The notes under the pieces: model-generated | Databases searched by the model: none | Told to the model about the DNA's origin: nothing | The model's input: the letters and a program-made list of their open reading frames with translations, nothing else | Source of the DNA: Prevotella sp. | GTDB lineage: Bacteria; Bacteroidota; Bacteroidia; Bacteroidales; Bacteroidaceae | NCBI GenBank assembly: GCA_017934525.1 | Contig: JAGBJJ010000026.1 | Coordinates: 1 to 36,033, forward strand | Direction of reading: 5' to 3' | DNA: 36,033 nucleotides | Made by a program: the position numbers and the translations under genes | Shown: one piece after another, positions 9,501 to 15,309 of the stretch | How the letters are laid out: each line of letters begins with the position of its first letter | How positions within the stretch are numbered: the first letter of the stretch is position 1

Positions 9501-11281
9501 TTATCGGCGTTGGTCAGCGCCTCGGTCTCGTCGGCGTTGCGGAACTTATGGTACTTCACGCCATGCTCGGTGAAGTCCTCCACAGTGGCGTCGTAGATGA
9601 TGACGCGCGAGCGGTAGGGCTTCCACGTCGTGCTGCTCAGGTACTGCTGATAGACGCTTCGGTGCGTGCTCACCTTGGCGTTGGGCGAGGCCAGGAAGAT
9701 GTTGTCGCCCAGCTTCGTCACCTGTGCGGGGGCGAGGCCCTCCCAGTGGTTGGTGCCCTCGGTGGTGTACTGCATCATCTTCACCTCCGTCAGGTTGGGA
9801 CAGTTGGCAAATGCCTCGTTGCCAATCTCGAAGTCGAAGGGCAGCAGGGCGTTGTAGTTGTTGGCGTCGGTGTCCTTGAAGTAGAGGGTCTTCAGCGCCG
9901 AGCTGTTGTTGAAGGCACGCGGCGCAATCATGGCCAGGTGGGTGTGGGCGCGCCAGTCGCCCACGAGGTCGTTGTGTATCTGCACGCCGTCGTCGTTGTA
10001 GTCGCTCTCCTTGTAGCCGGTGACGACGGTAATCTCCGAGGCATCGCCGTTGGCATCGTAGGCCAGCAGGTTGGCTTTCGGGTCGGTGTCGTTCTCGAAG
10101 TGCCAGCCCTTGGCGCCGACGGTCTCGTCGCTGAAGTAGTAGTGGTAGTCCTGGCGCGAGAGGTAGCGGTAGGTGACGCCCCAGAGGGTGCGCTCGGTCT
10201 CGGCGGCGGGGATGGCATTGGTCTCGATGACGAGACGCACGGGTTCCGTCACGTCCTGCAGCAGGTGCTTGCCAGAGGCCTTGAAGCAGTCGCCGACAAA
10301 CACGCCGGGATAGGTCAGCGTGCGCCAGTGGTCGAAGGGCGTACCCTCGGGCACGGTGATGTTCACCTCGGCACCTGTGGTCCAGTAGTCCTTGCCGCCA
10401 AACTTCACCGTGGGGTCGCTGGCGAAGGTGTAGGTGCAGCCGTCGGGCACGGTGATGCTGTTGAAGACGAAGGTGCCCTGCGCCACGGTGTAGCTCATGG
10501 TGCTGGTGTAGCAGCGGTCGAGGGTGATGGCGTGGTCGGCGCTATAGTCGCTCTCGGAGTAGGCGTAGTAGAGGGCCGTGCGGCGGAAGCCGTTGAACTG
10601 GCCGGCGTCCAGGCAGTTGGTGATGCTCTGGCGGTCGGCAGTGGTGTAGTGGCTCCAGCCGATGAAGGCGGCGGCGTAGCTGTCCTCGCTGCCCGTCGCC
10701 ACGTTGAGGGTGCCGTCGAAGAGGCAGCCCGTCAGCACGTTTTTCGCCTCGTAACCGTGACCGATGAAGCCGCCGGCGCGCAGCGTGCCGTCGCCCAGCT
10801 TCTCGGTGATGGTGGCTGAGACGCGGCAGTCGTCGATGGTGTTTGTTCCGACGGGGGAACCGTCGGACACACAGGCGCCCACCAGTCCTGCGGTGTGCAG
10901 GTTGCCGCTGACGCTGCCCGTGATGTGCAGGTGGCGGATGGTGGCGCCGCCGATGTAGCGGAAGGGCGCGGTGAAGGCATCATTGCTGTCGATGCTTACA
11001 CCGAGCGAGTGTCCGTCGCCGTCGTAGATGCCGGCGAAGGGCTTTTCGTTTGTTCCCACCATGGTGGTGACACCCGTGATGTCTGCCGTCTGGCGGAAAT
11101 ACTTGCCGCTGTAGGTGTCGCCCTGCGCCCCTGTGGCCAGTGCGTCCCAGTCAGCAGCCGTGGCGATGAGCCAGGGGTCGCTGCTCGTTCCCGAGCCGCC
11201 CCAGCCCCAAGCCTGGCCCCCCAGCCCCCAAAGGGGGAGCAGCATCAGGAGGGCAAGCATGCTAAGTAGTTTCTGTCTCAT
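3554..11281 (-). CDS. giant BspA-type leucine-rich-repeat surface protein with GLUG domain and T9SS-type C-terminus
   Basis: A 2,575-residue protein. Residues 1-27 are a signal peptide (LLSMLALLMLLPLWGL). Residues ~30-240 form a GLUG-type beta-helix region (AGLVGA, AGGFIGHG, AAFIGWS). Several blocks of BspA-type LRR_5 repeats follow, for example EIPASVTEIEQDAFLGSTSL. Between about residues 820 and 1025 an unusual Ala-rich helical stretch interrupts the LRRs (ALEVALTLATWG, then AAKKAAQQAAAKAARAA); its DNA near 8440-8680 is more AT-rich than the rest. The last ~30 residues (YDLNGRELPGKPAKGMYIYN, then GKKYV) look like a type-A T9SS sorting domain, so export to the cell surface is likely. BspA-type proteins are known adhesins. 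The frame holds three copies of a palindromic insert giving DGSPSGT or variants. A promoter with both boxes lies 40-70 bases upstream. Confidence 0.9.
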   Translation of the reverse strand: MRQKLLSMLALLMLLPLWGLGGQAWGWGGSGTSSDPWLIATAADWDALATGAQGDTYSGKYFRQTADITGVTTMVGTNEKPFAGIYDGDGHSLGVSIDSNDAFTAPFRYIGGATIRHLHITGSVSGNLHTAGLVGACVSDGSPVGTNTIDDCRVSATITEKLGDGTLRAGGFIGHGYEAKNVLTGCLFDGTLNVATGSEDSYAAAFIGWSHYTTADRQSITNCLDAGQFNGFRRTALYYAYSESDYSADHAITLDRCYTSTMSYTVAQGTFVFNSITVPDGCTYTFASDPTVKFGGKDYWTTGAEVNITVPEGTPFDHWRTLTYPGVFVGDCFKASGKHLLQDVTEPVRLVIETNAIPAAETERTLWGVTYRYLSRQDYHYYFSDETVGAKGWHFENDTDPKANLLAYDANGDASEITVVTGYKESDYNDDGVQIHNDLVGDWRAHTHLAMIAPRAFNNSSALKTLYFKDTDANNYNALLPFDFEIGNEAFANCPNLTEVKMMQYTTEGTNHWEGLAPAQVTKLGDNIFLASPNAKVSTHRSVYQQYLSSTTWKPYRSRVIIYDATVEDFTEHGVKYHKFRNADETEALTNADKEQMMDNHLRIWNADYQQFSAAELLDTKDDATVYYTYVVGVDDDAIDSYDGVVRIYNDAGSYYNYKTLALGRNAIAGNEHVKTIEFYQSAGRSDNSYSDLKMVIQNGALKGCKNLKELRLFYYVEEGTDHWESLGPKDVIPGDNIFGEPTVEELETMSEAEIESAPRVPEGFKILVSTNRYQDFLNDPNWVNYIGYIEPVDFDPTGGSKTDFTRNGLTYGYITNPGGILQTSQVVSQDVSWWTAPRIALEVALTLATWGMTGGGTAAAGGATTEEIAGAQLLLQTAEENLTLLQNIHGSELLCQWLTENAGKTLTELGCQPNSLGTIIAQGAVDEGGKIVAVEYLNSVSYYMVKEGLEQGFRAGIRAQTALIAAKKAAQQAAAKAARAAILQPLLTSAVAAATTTSSYLASQAWGGSGSYNGDALNKGMRENILSNIHQVGLVGGGYVITTPSKNLLYHNYIKSVDDNLENAVIYAGFDDDGNSTTSNITMTFAPKAFQNKTNLRTISFHANEGQTSNASMAMMITIPDSAFVGCTNLTELNLLLKDNEKGTRALGPENFVLAGDSIFAGLDSLRFHILIDESRKQDFLDNESWAPLARFFKYGTAKPEVQYREYGASYAYAYEQNSIKKENKVSGHLIEHTIVTGMDSTDYYGFAQLHQGAVKLCNDIGTYNNYQLDYVQRKAFYGNPMLRTVSFTDLYGAGGIGDSYSSLDITLQDSCFAFCPNLVNIDLVYMKTDGTNKLVPLTPQQVKAGKGILDGTTAKIKMLPEQVAWFEADTTWNVYRDRFMPCIMRKTDEEVYNRLKDMRYYDPAATGTDDDLWDDFIDLARIAGVGFSWLDGRFTNNDRVRSFADFKQFESVGLDYVGGGWFNGCRNLGSISLPSTIKRIGHDALANTGLREIEIPASVTEIEQDAFLGSTSLNTIIVRGETPATLSGSNQFDKHDGLRIYVPAASIDAYKTAWSDYAQYIVSDADYKKVTHITTTAVGQVADKLGLTPVKENSKIRYLQGDYAKYDSLTVSGPLNGDDVAVLRHLMGANAWESDPTGGRLRYLNLWGATLCKDTEHSYNGYGVDEYLEKDNWVGEYMFHNCTALETLILPASVTEIGENTFQEATALKRICVGRNTTKYTRDLLQDLEGIEELVFLTDQFASSESSDPWEADIDVVYVRQSQLADYMSDPALTRRTQNVTTVFEDDQVMWVLAEGEHYFPSEYLNLESVEGIFTEENSKEIISFDEFQYFQNVKRLDATFTGCTNLSNISLPDSIEYIGYDAFRNCRHLKNIYISCDSVPEIDANAFDTQVENSYGDDDFRIYVPKDLCKRYREAWPQYAQYINVDTRRYTDDDIITVTVTEANTLAQALGLTITTDKRADGQQYISSARGDYSQYKRLKVVGPISGADLSILRYLAGYCPWTNTRNYMGKLEYLDLYDANLVKSDWTVATDAYYKWFTKYSSYKMAHISEDNTFPTYGLLQAYNLKTLILPKSCTKMDLYGLLECEGLEVLVIGDKMEDFNWSALDNDAMLTRLYILSEKKTQMTDQPWVLREFANNYNPTFDGFYVRPSLYQEYLKDQNYTQNMQRTNLISKGEFEEDESFLAFAAHGAATQDDLANVTDVTGWFQSHPGITDLTPLGYTLIDSLKTADIAPLTSLKKVTLPVTLTVLEDNVFKNATGLRYVDMLMCDSTNVIADVKARGFSRIGIDSLQTLVYLPHTYGTHDGTNLIVATTPGSSATTPGGSPSGTATLAAKTFRLVDGKDYCVPYAFTAESVVNSRSLPASAVPYTVCVPYELDVPAYARAYELTDRDGSTLTFTEVAKGTKLQAMTPYLVKVVGNKRLRKMSTTLNTSIAQTIPANGGSTFGQQVDVLGYSLRGTLSAISNAEAAELGAYILQSDGDWHPVVATTPDGSPSGTAASVLPFRAYLLPSARNAARSIGMSLVDDTTGIDTIETVDADGTRRYYDLNGRELPGKPAKGMYIYNGKKYVNK
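3783..3802. repeat. in-frame palindromic element, copy A
   Basis: CCCGACGG and CCGTCGGG are perfect 8-bp arms around a 4-base loop. The flank GAGTGGTGGCTAC is shared with copy B. On the coding strand it gives ATTPDGSPSGTA, placed between WHPVV and ASVLPFRAYLL, which looks like an insertion in an otherwise continuous domain. Confidence 0.8.
4290..4309. repeat. in-frame palindromic element, copy B
   Basis: Same 20-bp palindrome as copy A with one changed base in the right arm (CCGCCGGG). It is followed by two copies of CGGGAGTGGTGGC, so the protein reads ATTPGSSATTPGGSPSGTA just before the conserved-looking TFRLVDGKDY. Confidence 0.75.
10847..10867. repeat. in-frame palindromic element, copy C
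   Basis: TCCGACGG and CCGTCGGA are perfect 8-bp arms around a 5-base loop, in the GLUG region of the giant gene. The encoded VSDGSPVGTN interrupts AGLVGAC...TIDDC. It is a diverged relative of copies A and B, 6.5-7 kb away in the same gene. Confidence 0.65.
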
Positions 11282-11321
11282 TGTTTTGTAAATAATACTT
11301 TATCAGATAGTAATTTTGCTG

Positions 11322-11352
11322 CAAAGGTACAGCATATCGCTCACACGCACAA
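11322..11352 (-). promoter_or_regulatory. promoter of the giant LRR gene
   Basis: On the minus strand TACCTTTG (a TAnnTTTG match) lies 41 bases before the ATG at 11281, and a TTG lies 20 bases further upstream, the normal Bacteroidetes -33/-7 spacing. The rest of the ~190-base gap to the next gene holds only that gene's terminator. Confidence 0.7.
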
Positions 11353-11418
11353 GTGCGCGGACGAATCCTAAATACTCTTAGGACAAATGATGAAGGGGAA
11401 AAGACAATTCCGAAAGAC

Positions 11419-11455
11419 AAAAAACGACAAAAGCAAAAGGCTTCTGTCGTTTTTC
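11419..11455 (-). terminator. terminator of the TPR/AraC regulator gene
   Basis: On the minus strand ACGACAGAAGC pairs with GCTTTTGTCGT around a short loop and is followed by TTTTTT. It starts 18 bases after the stop codon at 11473 and closes the unit that runs left from about 17,350. Confidence 0.8.
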
Positions 11456-11472
11456 GGCGTAGGAAAGCGTAC

Positions 11473-13077
11473 CTATTTGTTGGCCTCGCGGTAGGCGGTA
11501 GGCGTGATTAGATACTTATTCTTAAAGTCGGTGCTGAAGGTGCTGGCGTGGATGAAGCCGCTCTGCTGGGCCACCTCGCTGACGGTCATCTGGGGCTGGC
11601 TCAACAGCAGGTCGCAAGCATGGCGCAGACGGCAGTCGCGGATGAAGTCGGAGATGCTGCTGAAGTCGCCCGACTGCGCAAAGGCAGAGCCGACGCGCTC
11701 CTTCGAGATGTTGAACCGGCGGATGGCGGCCTGGCGGTCGAAGGCCGGGTCAAGGTACAGTTGCTCACGCAGGATGACGGACTGCATGTGGCGGAAGAGT
11801 GCTTCAGGAGTCCCATCCTCTGGAGCTACCGTCTCTTCTTCCGTTTCTGAGAGCGGTTGCTGCGCCTTCTGTAAGGCGGCTGTCTCGGCTATCTGGCTCA
11901 CCAATACCTGGTTCGTCCGGCGCAGAACGCTGCGCTGGCGGAGCAGCCAGGCGGCAAAGCCCGCCACCAACAATACCAGGAGGATGCAGAAACCGATGAT
12001 GATGCTCTTGCGGGCACTGGCATCCTGCTCGCGCTCTATCTGCATCTGCTGTTCGTAGGCACGGAAGCGTGCTTCGTCCAGGTCCTGGAAAATGGAGTCC
12101 ATCTTGGCGCCCTCGCCCAACAGGCACAGCGTCGGGGCGATGAAGTGACGCCCTGCCTGCGTCCGACCATAGCCGCTCTGCTCGTAGAGGGCGAGATAGT
12201 GTCTGGCACTGTCTGTGGCGGTAGCAAACTTTACACTTTCCACTCTACACTTTACACTATGCCTTGCATACGCTTCGGCCAGATAGCCGTATGCCCTGTT
12301 GCGATAGAAGTCGATATAGCCGGCGCGGTCTTCGTCGGCGGGTTCGCGGTAGGTGCCGTCACGATAGTCGTCGGGGTGCTGCTCATAGTCGGAAAGGCGG
12401 TTCAACATGCTTTGGGCAACGGGAATGATGTCGGCATAACGTCCGGCCTCATTCAACAACCCCACCTTGCGCTTGAGCGCTATCATGGAGGCATCCAGTT
12501 CATTGAATTTCCTCTTGGCGTCAAGCACGGCTATCACGCTGTCTGTCTTGGCAAGTCCTTCGTGCAGATGCCCCGTATGCACCAGTGCCACGCCCATCTC
12601 GGCCTCGCTCCTCAGGGCTTCCGTCTCGTCGCCGTTCTCATGGAACAGCGTCACCAGTTCGGCCGTCCATCTCAGTATCCGCGCGTCGTCGTTGTTCCGC
12701 CGGCAGGCATTCACGAGCGTCTCTAATACATCCTGACGGTACTCACGGTTCTCGCGGGCCACGTCAAGCAGCATCAGCCGCTCACAGATGGCGATGGCCG
12801 AGTCCAGCCGCGTGCTCTCCAACGACTGGCAATAAACCTTGGCGCGTAGCCAGTCGGTCTCGTAGGCCGCCATCCCCTCGGCGCGCAGCGAGTCAATCGT
12901 CTGCAGTGCCTGCTCAGGTCTGTCAGCCGCCAGTTTCATCACCCGTGCAGCCGCCTGCTTCACGTCGAGCACCGCCCCGCCGTGCTTCTGGCTGTCGTGC
13001 CTGTCGGCGCAGCCCGTCATCAGTGCGACCGTGCCGCTGACGATAAGGATGGCGGCGGACATCCATAGTTTCTTCAT
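11473..13077 (-). CDS. membrane-anchored TPR-type AraC-family transcriptional regulator
   Basis: A 534-residue protein from the ATG at 13077 (MKKLWMSAAIL); an ATG four codons upstream is less likely because related signal cassettes start here. Residues 1-25 are a signal peptide with a possible lipobox (ALMTGCADRH). Residues ~35-345 are helical and TPR-like. A single membrane segment follows near residues 352-373 (IIIGFCILLVLLVAGFAAWLL region). The last ~110 residues are an AraC-type DNA-binding domain: FNISKERVGSAFAQSGDFSS, then MTVSEVAQQSGFIHASTFST and FKNKYLITPTAYR. This points to a periplasmic sensor coupled to cytoplasmic DNA binding, a layout common in Bacteroidetes; ligand and targets are unknown. 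Codons at 12226-12259 come from a short-tandem-repeat patch. The gene is last in its unit and has a strong terminator. Confidence 0.88.
   Translation of the reverse strand: MKKLWMSAAILIVSGTVALMTGCADRHDSQKHGGAVLDVKQAAARVMKLAADRPEQALQTIDSLRAEGMAAYETDWLRAKVYCQSLESTRLDSAIAICERLMLLDVARENREYRQDVLETLVNACRRNNDDARILRWTAELVTLFHENGDETEALRSEAEMGVALVHTGHLHEGLAKTDSVIAVLDAKRKFNELDASMIALKRKVGLLNEAGRYADIIPVAQSMLNRLSDYEQHPDDYRDGTYREPADEDRAGYIDFYRNRAYGYLAEAYARHSVKCRVESVKFATATDSARHYLALYEQSGYGRTQAGRHFIAPTLCLLGEGAKMDSIFQDLDEARFRAYEQQMQIEREQDASARKSIIIGFCILLVLLVAGFAAWLLRQRSVLRRTNQVLVSQIAETAALQKAQQPLSETEEETVAPEDGTPEALFRHMQSVILREQLYLDPAFDRQAAIRRFNISKERVGSAFAQSGDFSSISDFIRDCRLRHACDLLLSQPQMTVSEVAQQSGFIHASTFSTDFKNKYLITPTAYREANK
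12226..12259. repeat. short tandem repeat patch inside the TPR/AraC regulator gene
   Basis: The patch is built from ACTTTACACT, TTCCACTCT and ACACTTTACACT. On the coding strand it reads as degenerate AGTGTAAAG/AGTGTAGAG/AGTGGAAAG units of 7-9 bases and adds HSVKCRVESVKF in frame between TPR-like helices. Confidence 0.7.
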
Positions 13078-13127
13078 TGAAATATTCATATTCTAATTCT
13101 CCTGTTTTCTGCGTTAATGGTCTGTTG

Positions 13128-14537
13128 TTACTTGGCGACAATCTTCTTCTGTCCCCCGATGATGTTCACGCCGCGCTGCAGGGTGTCAAGACGCTGGCCA
13201 TGCAGGTTGTAGATGGCGGCTGATAGAGAGGCGGGGTGGCTGACGGTGCGGACAGCGGTAGGCACGTCCTCGATGGCATCGTATTCGGCCATCGCCTCGG
13301 CAAAGCGGGCGTCAAGGTCGCTGAGACGGTAGAGGCCGTCGCTGTTGGCGGTAAGCCCCGTCACGGTGACGGGCAGCACCATCGGCGGCACGTCGAGCGA
13401 CAGCAGCGTGCGGCCCTGCAACTGACCGACGGCCTGATAGACCAGGTTGACGGCAACGTAGTCCTCCGTGCCGTCGTTCCACTTCTCGAAGACGAGCTTC
13501 GAGCCGATGGGCGTGTGCAGTTCCAAGGCGTTCTGCGTCTCGGGATAGTTGAAGCGCAGTGCAGCACCGATGCTGGCGAGGTTGCTGTCATGACCGCAGA
13601 GGAACATGAACTTGCGGTTGCTGTTGTTCAGTTCTTCGCGGATGCGGCTCACCAATGGGTAGGCGAGGTTGACGGCAGCAGTGTGTGGGGTGAAGAGCAG
13701 GCCGTCATAGACCTCCTTCACGGCGCAGATGTCGCGCCACTGCTCCATCGTCAGCGCATGGCCGAAGGGAGCCATCGATTCCGACTCATAGCACTGCAGC
13801 ACCAGCGCGTCGGCCACGCTGTTGGCCAGCGTATAGCCGCCCGTCATCTTCGGCTCGTCGCCCTTCTCAATCTTGAACTGCACATCGTCGTACCAGAAGT
13901 GCGTCGTGTCGTTCTTTGCGGCGGGCGAGTTGGCCATGTCGAGCACTTCCTCCATCAGTGTCAGCGTAGGCTGTTGGGCGGCCATCCATGCCTTGATACC
14001 GCCCTCGTGCATCGCCTGCATCTCGTCGATTACCTGCTGACGGTACGTATCGTTCATCTTCGTGAACTGCGGGGTAAATACCGGGTCCATCTTGTCCTCG
14101 TCGTACTTGTGTGTAATCTCTACGTTGGCGAAGGGCAGGAACCCGGCAGAGAAATACTTCGCCGTGGCGAACGTGCGCTGTCGTGAGTTGGCATAGAACA
14201 GCACCTCGTCGCCCTCGGGCCGGTAGTTGTCGGGCAGCAGCCCCTCGCTGACCACCCACTTGCGGAAGAACTGTCCCATCTCCGTCTCCAACACGCCGCC
14301 ACGCAGCGATAGCTGGCTGCCGGGCGACGACCACTGGAACCATGTGTGCGGTGTGACGCGCTGATAGGCAGCACCGCCCGACGACAGCGGCGAGCGGATG
14401 TTGTGGCGGCTCATCACCACCACCTCCTTCAGTTCATACCTTGCCCGGAAGTCGTCCGAGCGTTTCGTCTGGGCCTGCAGACCCGTGCCGCTGATGATGA
14501 GGATGGCGGCTGTCATCCATAGCGTTATCTTCTTCAT
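13128..14537 (-). CDS. histidine acid phosphatase-family protein (phytase/glucose-1-phosphatase type), secreted
   Basis: A 469-residue protein with a cleavable signal peptide ending in LQAQ (no lipobox cysteine). The active-site motif of branch-2 histidine phosphatases, RHGxRxP, appears as VVMSRHNIRSPL near residue 43; the Gly is Asn here, which I recall in Bacteroidetes members. The partner HD motif is present as FLCGHDSNLASIG near residue 345. Expected reaction: hydrolysis of phosphomonoesters outside the cytoplasm; the substrate (phytate, sugar phosphate or other) cannot be read from sequence. The last ~35 residues (IYNLHGQRLDTLQRGVNIIG, then a Lys-rich end) look like a T9SS-type C-terminal domain. 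The start is three bases after the stop of the M15 peptidase gene, so the two are co-transcribed. Confidence 0.87.
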   Translation of the reverse strand: MKKITLWMTAAILIISGTGLQAQTKRSDDFRARYELKEVVVMSRHNIRSPLSSGGAAYQRVTPHTWFQWSSPGSQLSLRGGVLETEMGQFFRKWVVSEGLLPDNYRPEGDEVLFYANSRQRTFATAKYFSAGFLPFANVEITHKYDEDKMDPVFTPQFTKMNDTYRQQVIDEMQAMHEGGIKAWMAAQQPTLTLMEEVLDMANSPAAKNDTTHFWYDDVQFKIEKGDEPKMTGGYTLANSVADALVLQCYESESMAPFGHALTMEQWRDICAVKEVYDGLLFTPHTAAVNLAYPLVSRIREELNNSNRKFMFLCGHDSNLASIGAALRFNYPETQNALELHTPIGSKLVFEKWNDGTEDYVAVNLVYQAVGQLQGRTLLSLDVPPMVLPVTVTGLTANSDGLYRLSDLDARFAEAMAEYDAIEDVPTAVRTVSHPASLSAAIYNLHGQRLDTLQRGVNIIGGQKKIVAK

Positions 14538-14540
14538 AGC

Positions 14541-15302
14541 CTATTCTTTTAACTCAAAATGCTGGAAGTCCTTGCACGATGTCCAGTCGCCGCCCCACTC
14601 GAAGCCGGCTTCGGTGAAGAGCTTGAAGCAGAGGTCGTCGTGGGTGATTTTGTAGGGGAAGTCCCACGTGCGGTCGCAGTAGTCGGCGGCCGTGGCGGGC
14701 TGGATGTAACGGGTACCGTCGGCACGGTCCTTGTAGTAGGGATTGTAGAGGGTGTTGATGTCGACGGCCAGGCCGCGGGCGTGCTTTGACAGGACGGTGG
14801 TTCCGGCGACAGCGCGATAGCAGAAGCACGACGAGTTGTTGTCGCGCATCTGGGTCTCGTCGTCGGCGTCGTAGACGTCGGGCAGGAGCATCCGCTGGAT
14901 GGGGTACTTAGCGTCGAAGAGCTGACGCAAGATGCTGACGACGCGGTCGGCAATCTGGGCGTTACAGACCATCTCGCCCACGTGCATCTGATTGTCGTAG
15001 TCCCAGTGCAGGGCGCGGATGTGGCGCAGGTCGTCGCGACCGATGTAGGGGTTCTCCTTGTAGGTCTTGCCCTGCATGCGTGCCCACACGCCGTCGGGGA
15101 TGGGCTCGGCGGCGAAGCATTTGTCTATGCCGCCGAAGGCATCGACATCCGCCTGGCTGACGGTGCGCCCGGCCTGCCACTCGGTGAGCACCATCGTGTC
15201 GGTCTGGCTTGGGTTATCACTATTGCTGCACGATGTCAGCACACTTGCGCCGCAGAATGTCAGGATGGCGGCCAGCATCCATAATTTCAATGTCTGTTTC
15301 AT
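14541..15302 (-). CDS. M15-family (VanY/M15C-like) peptidase lipoprotein
   Basis: A 253-residue protein. The signal peptide is followed by the lipobox SVLTSCSNSD. The zinc-peptidase signature SxHxxGxAxD is seen as SKHARGLAVDIN near residue 173, and the C-terminal HxE-like ligand motif as DFQHFEL near residue 250. The family cleaves D-Ala-D-Ala or L-Ala-D-Glu bonds in peptidoglycan; which bond is cut here cannot be told. Its start lies seven bases after the preA-like stop, and the phosphatase gene starts three bases after its own stop, so it sits inside one transcript. Together with the VanX-like gene at the left edge this gives two M15 enzymes carrying almost the same signal cassette in one neighbourhood. 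Confidence 0.87.
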   Translation of the reverse strand: MKQTLKLWMLAAILTFCGASVLTSCSNSDNPSQTDTMVLTEWQAGRTVSQADVDAFGGIDKCFAAEPIPDGVWARMQGKTYKENPYIGRDDLRHIRALHWDYDNQMHVGEMVCNAQIADRVVSILRQLFDAKYPIQRMLLPDVYDADDETQMRDNNSSCFCYRAVAGTTVLSKHARGLAVDINTLYNPYYKDRADGTRYIQPATAADYCDRTWDFPYKITHDDLCFKLFTEAGFEWGGDWTSCKDFQHFELKE

Positions 15303-15309
15303 ATATATC

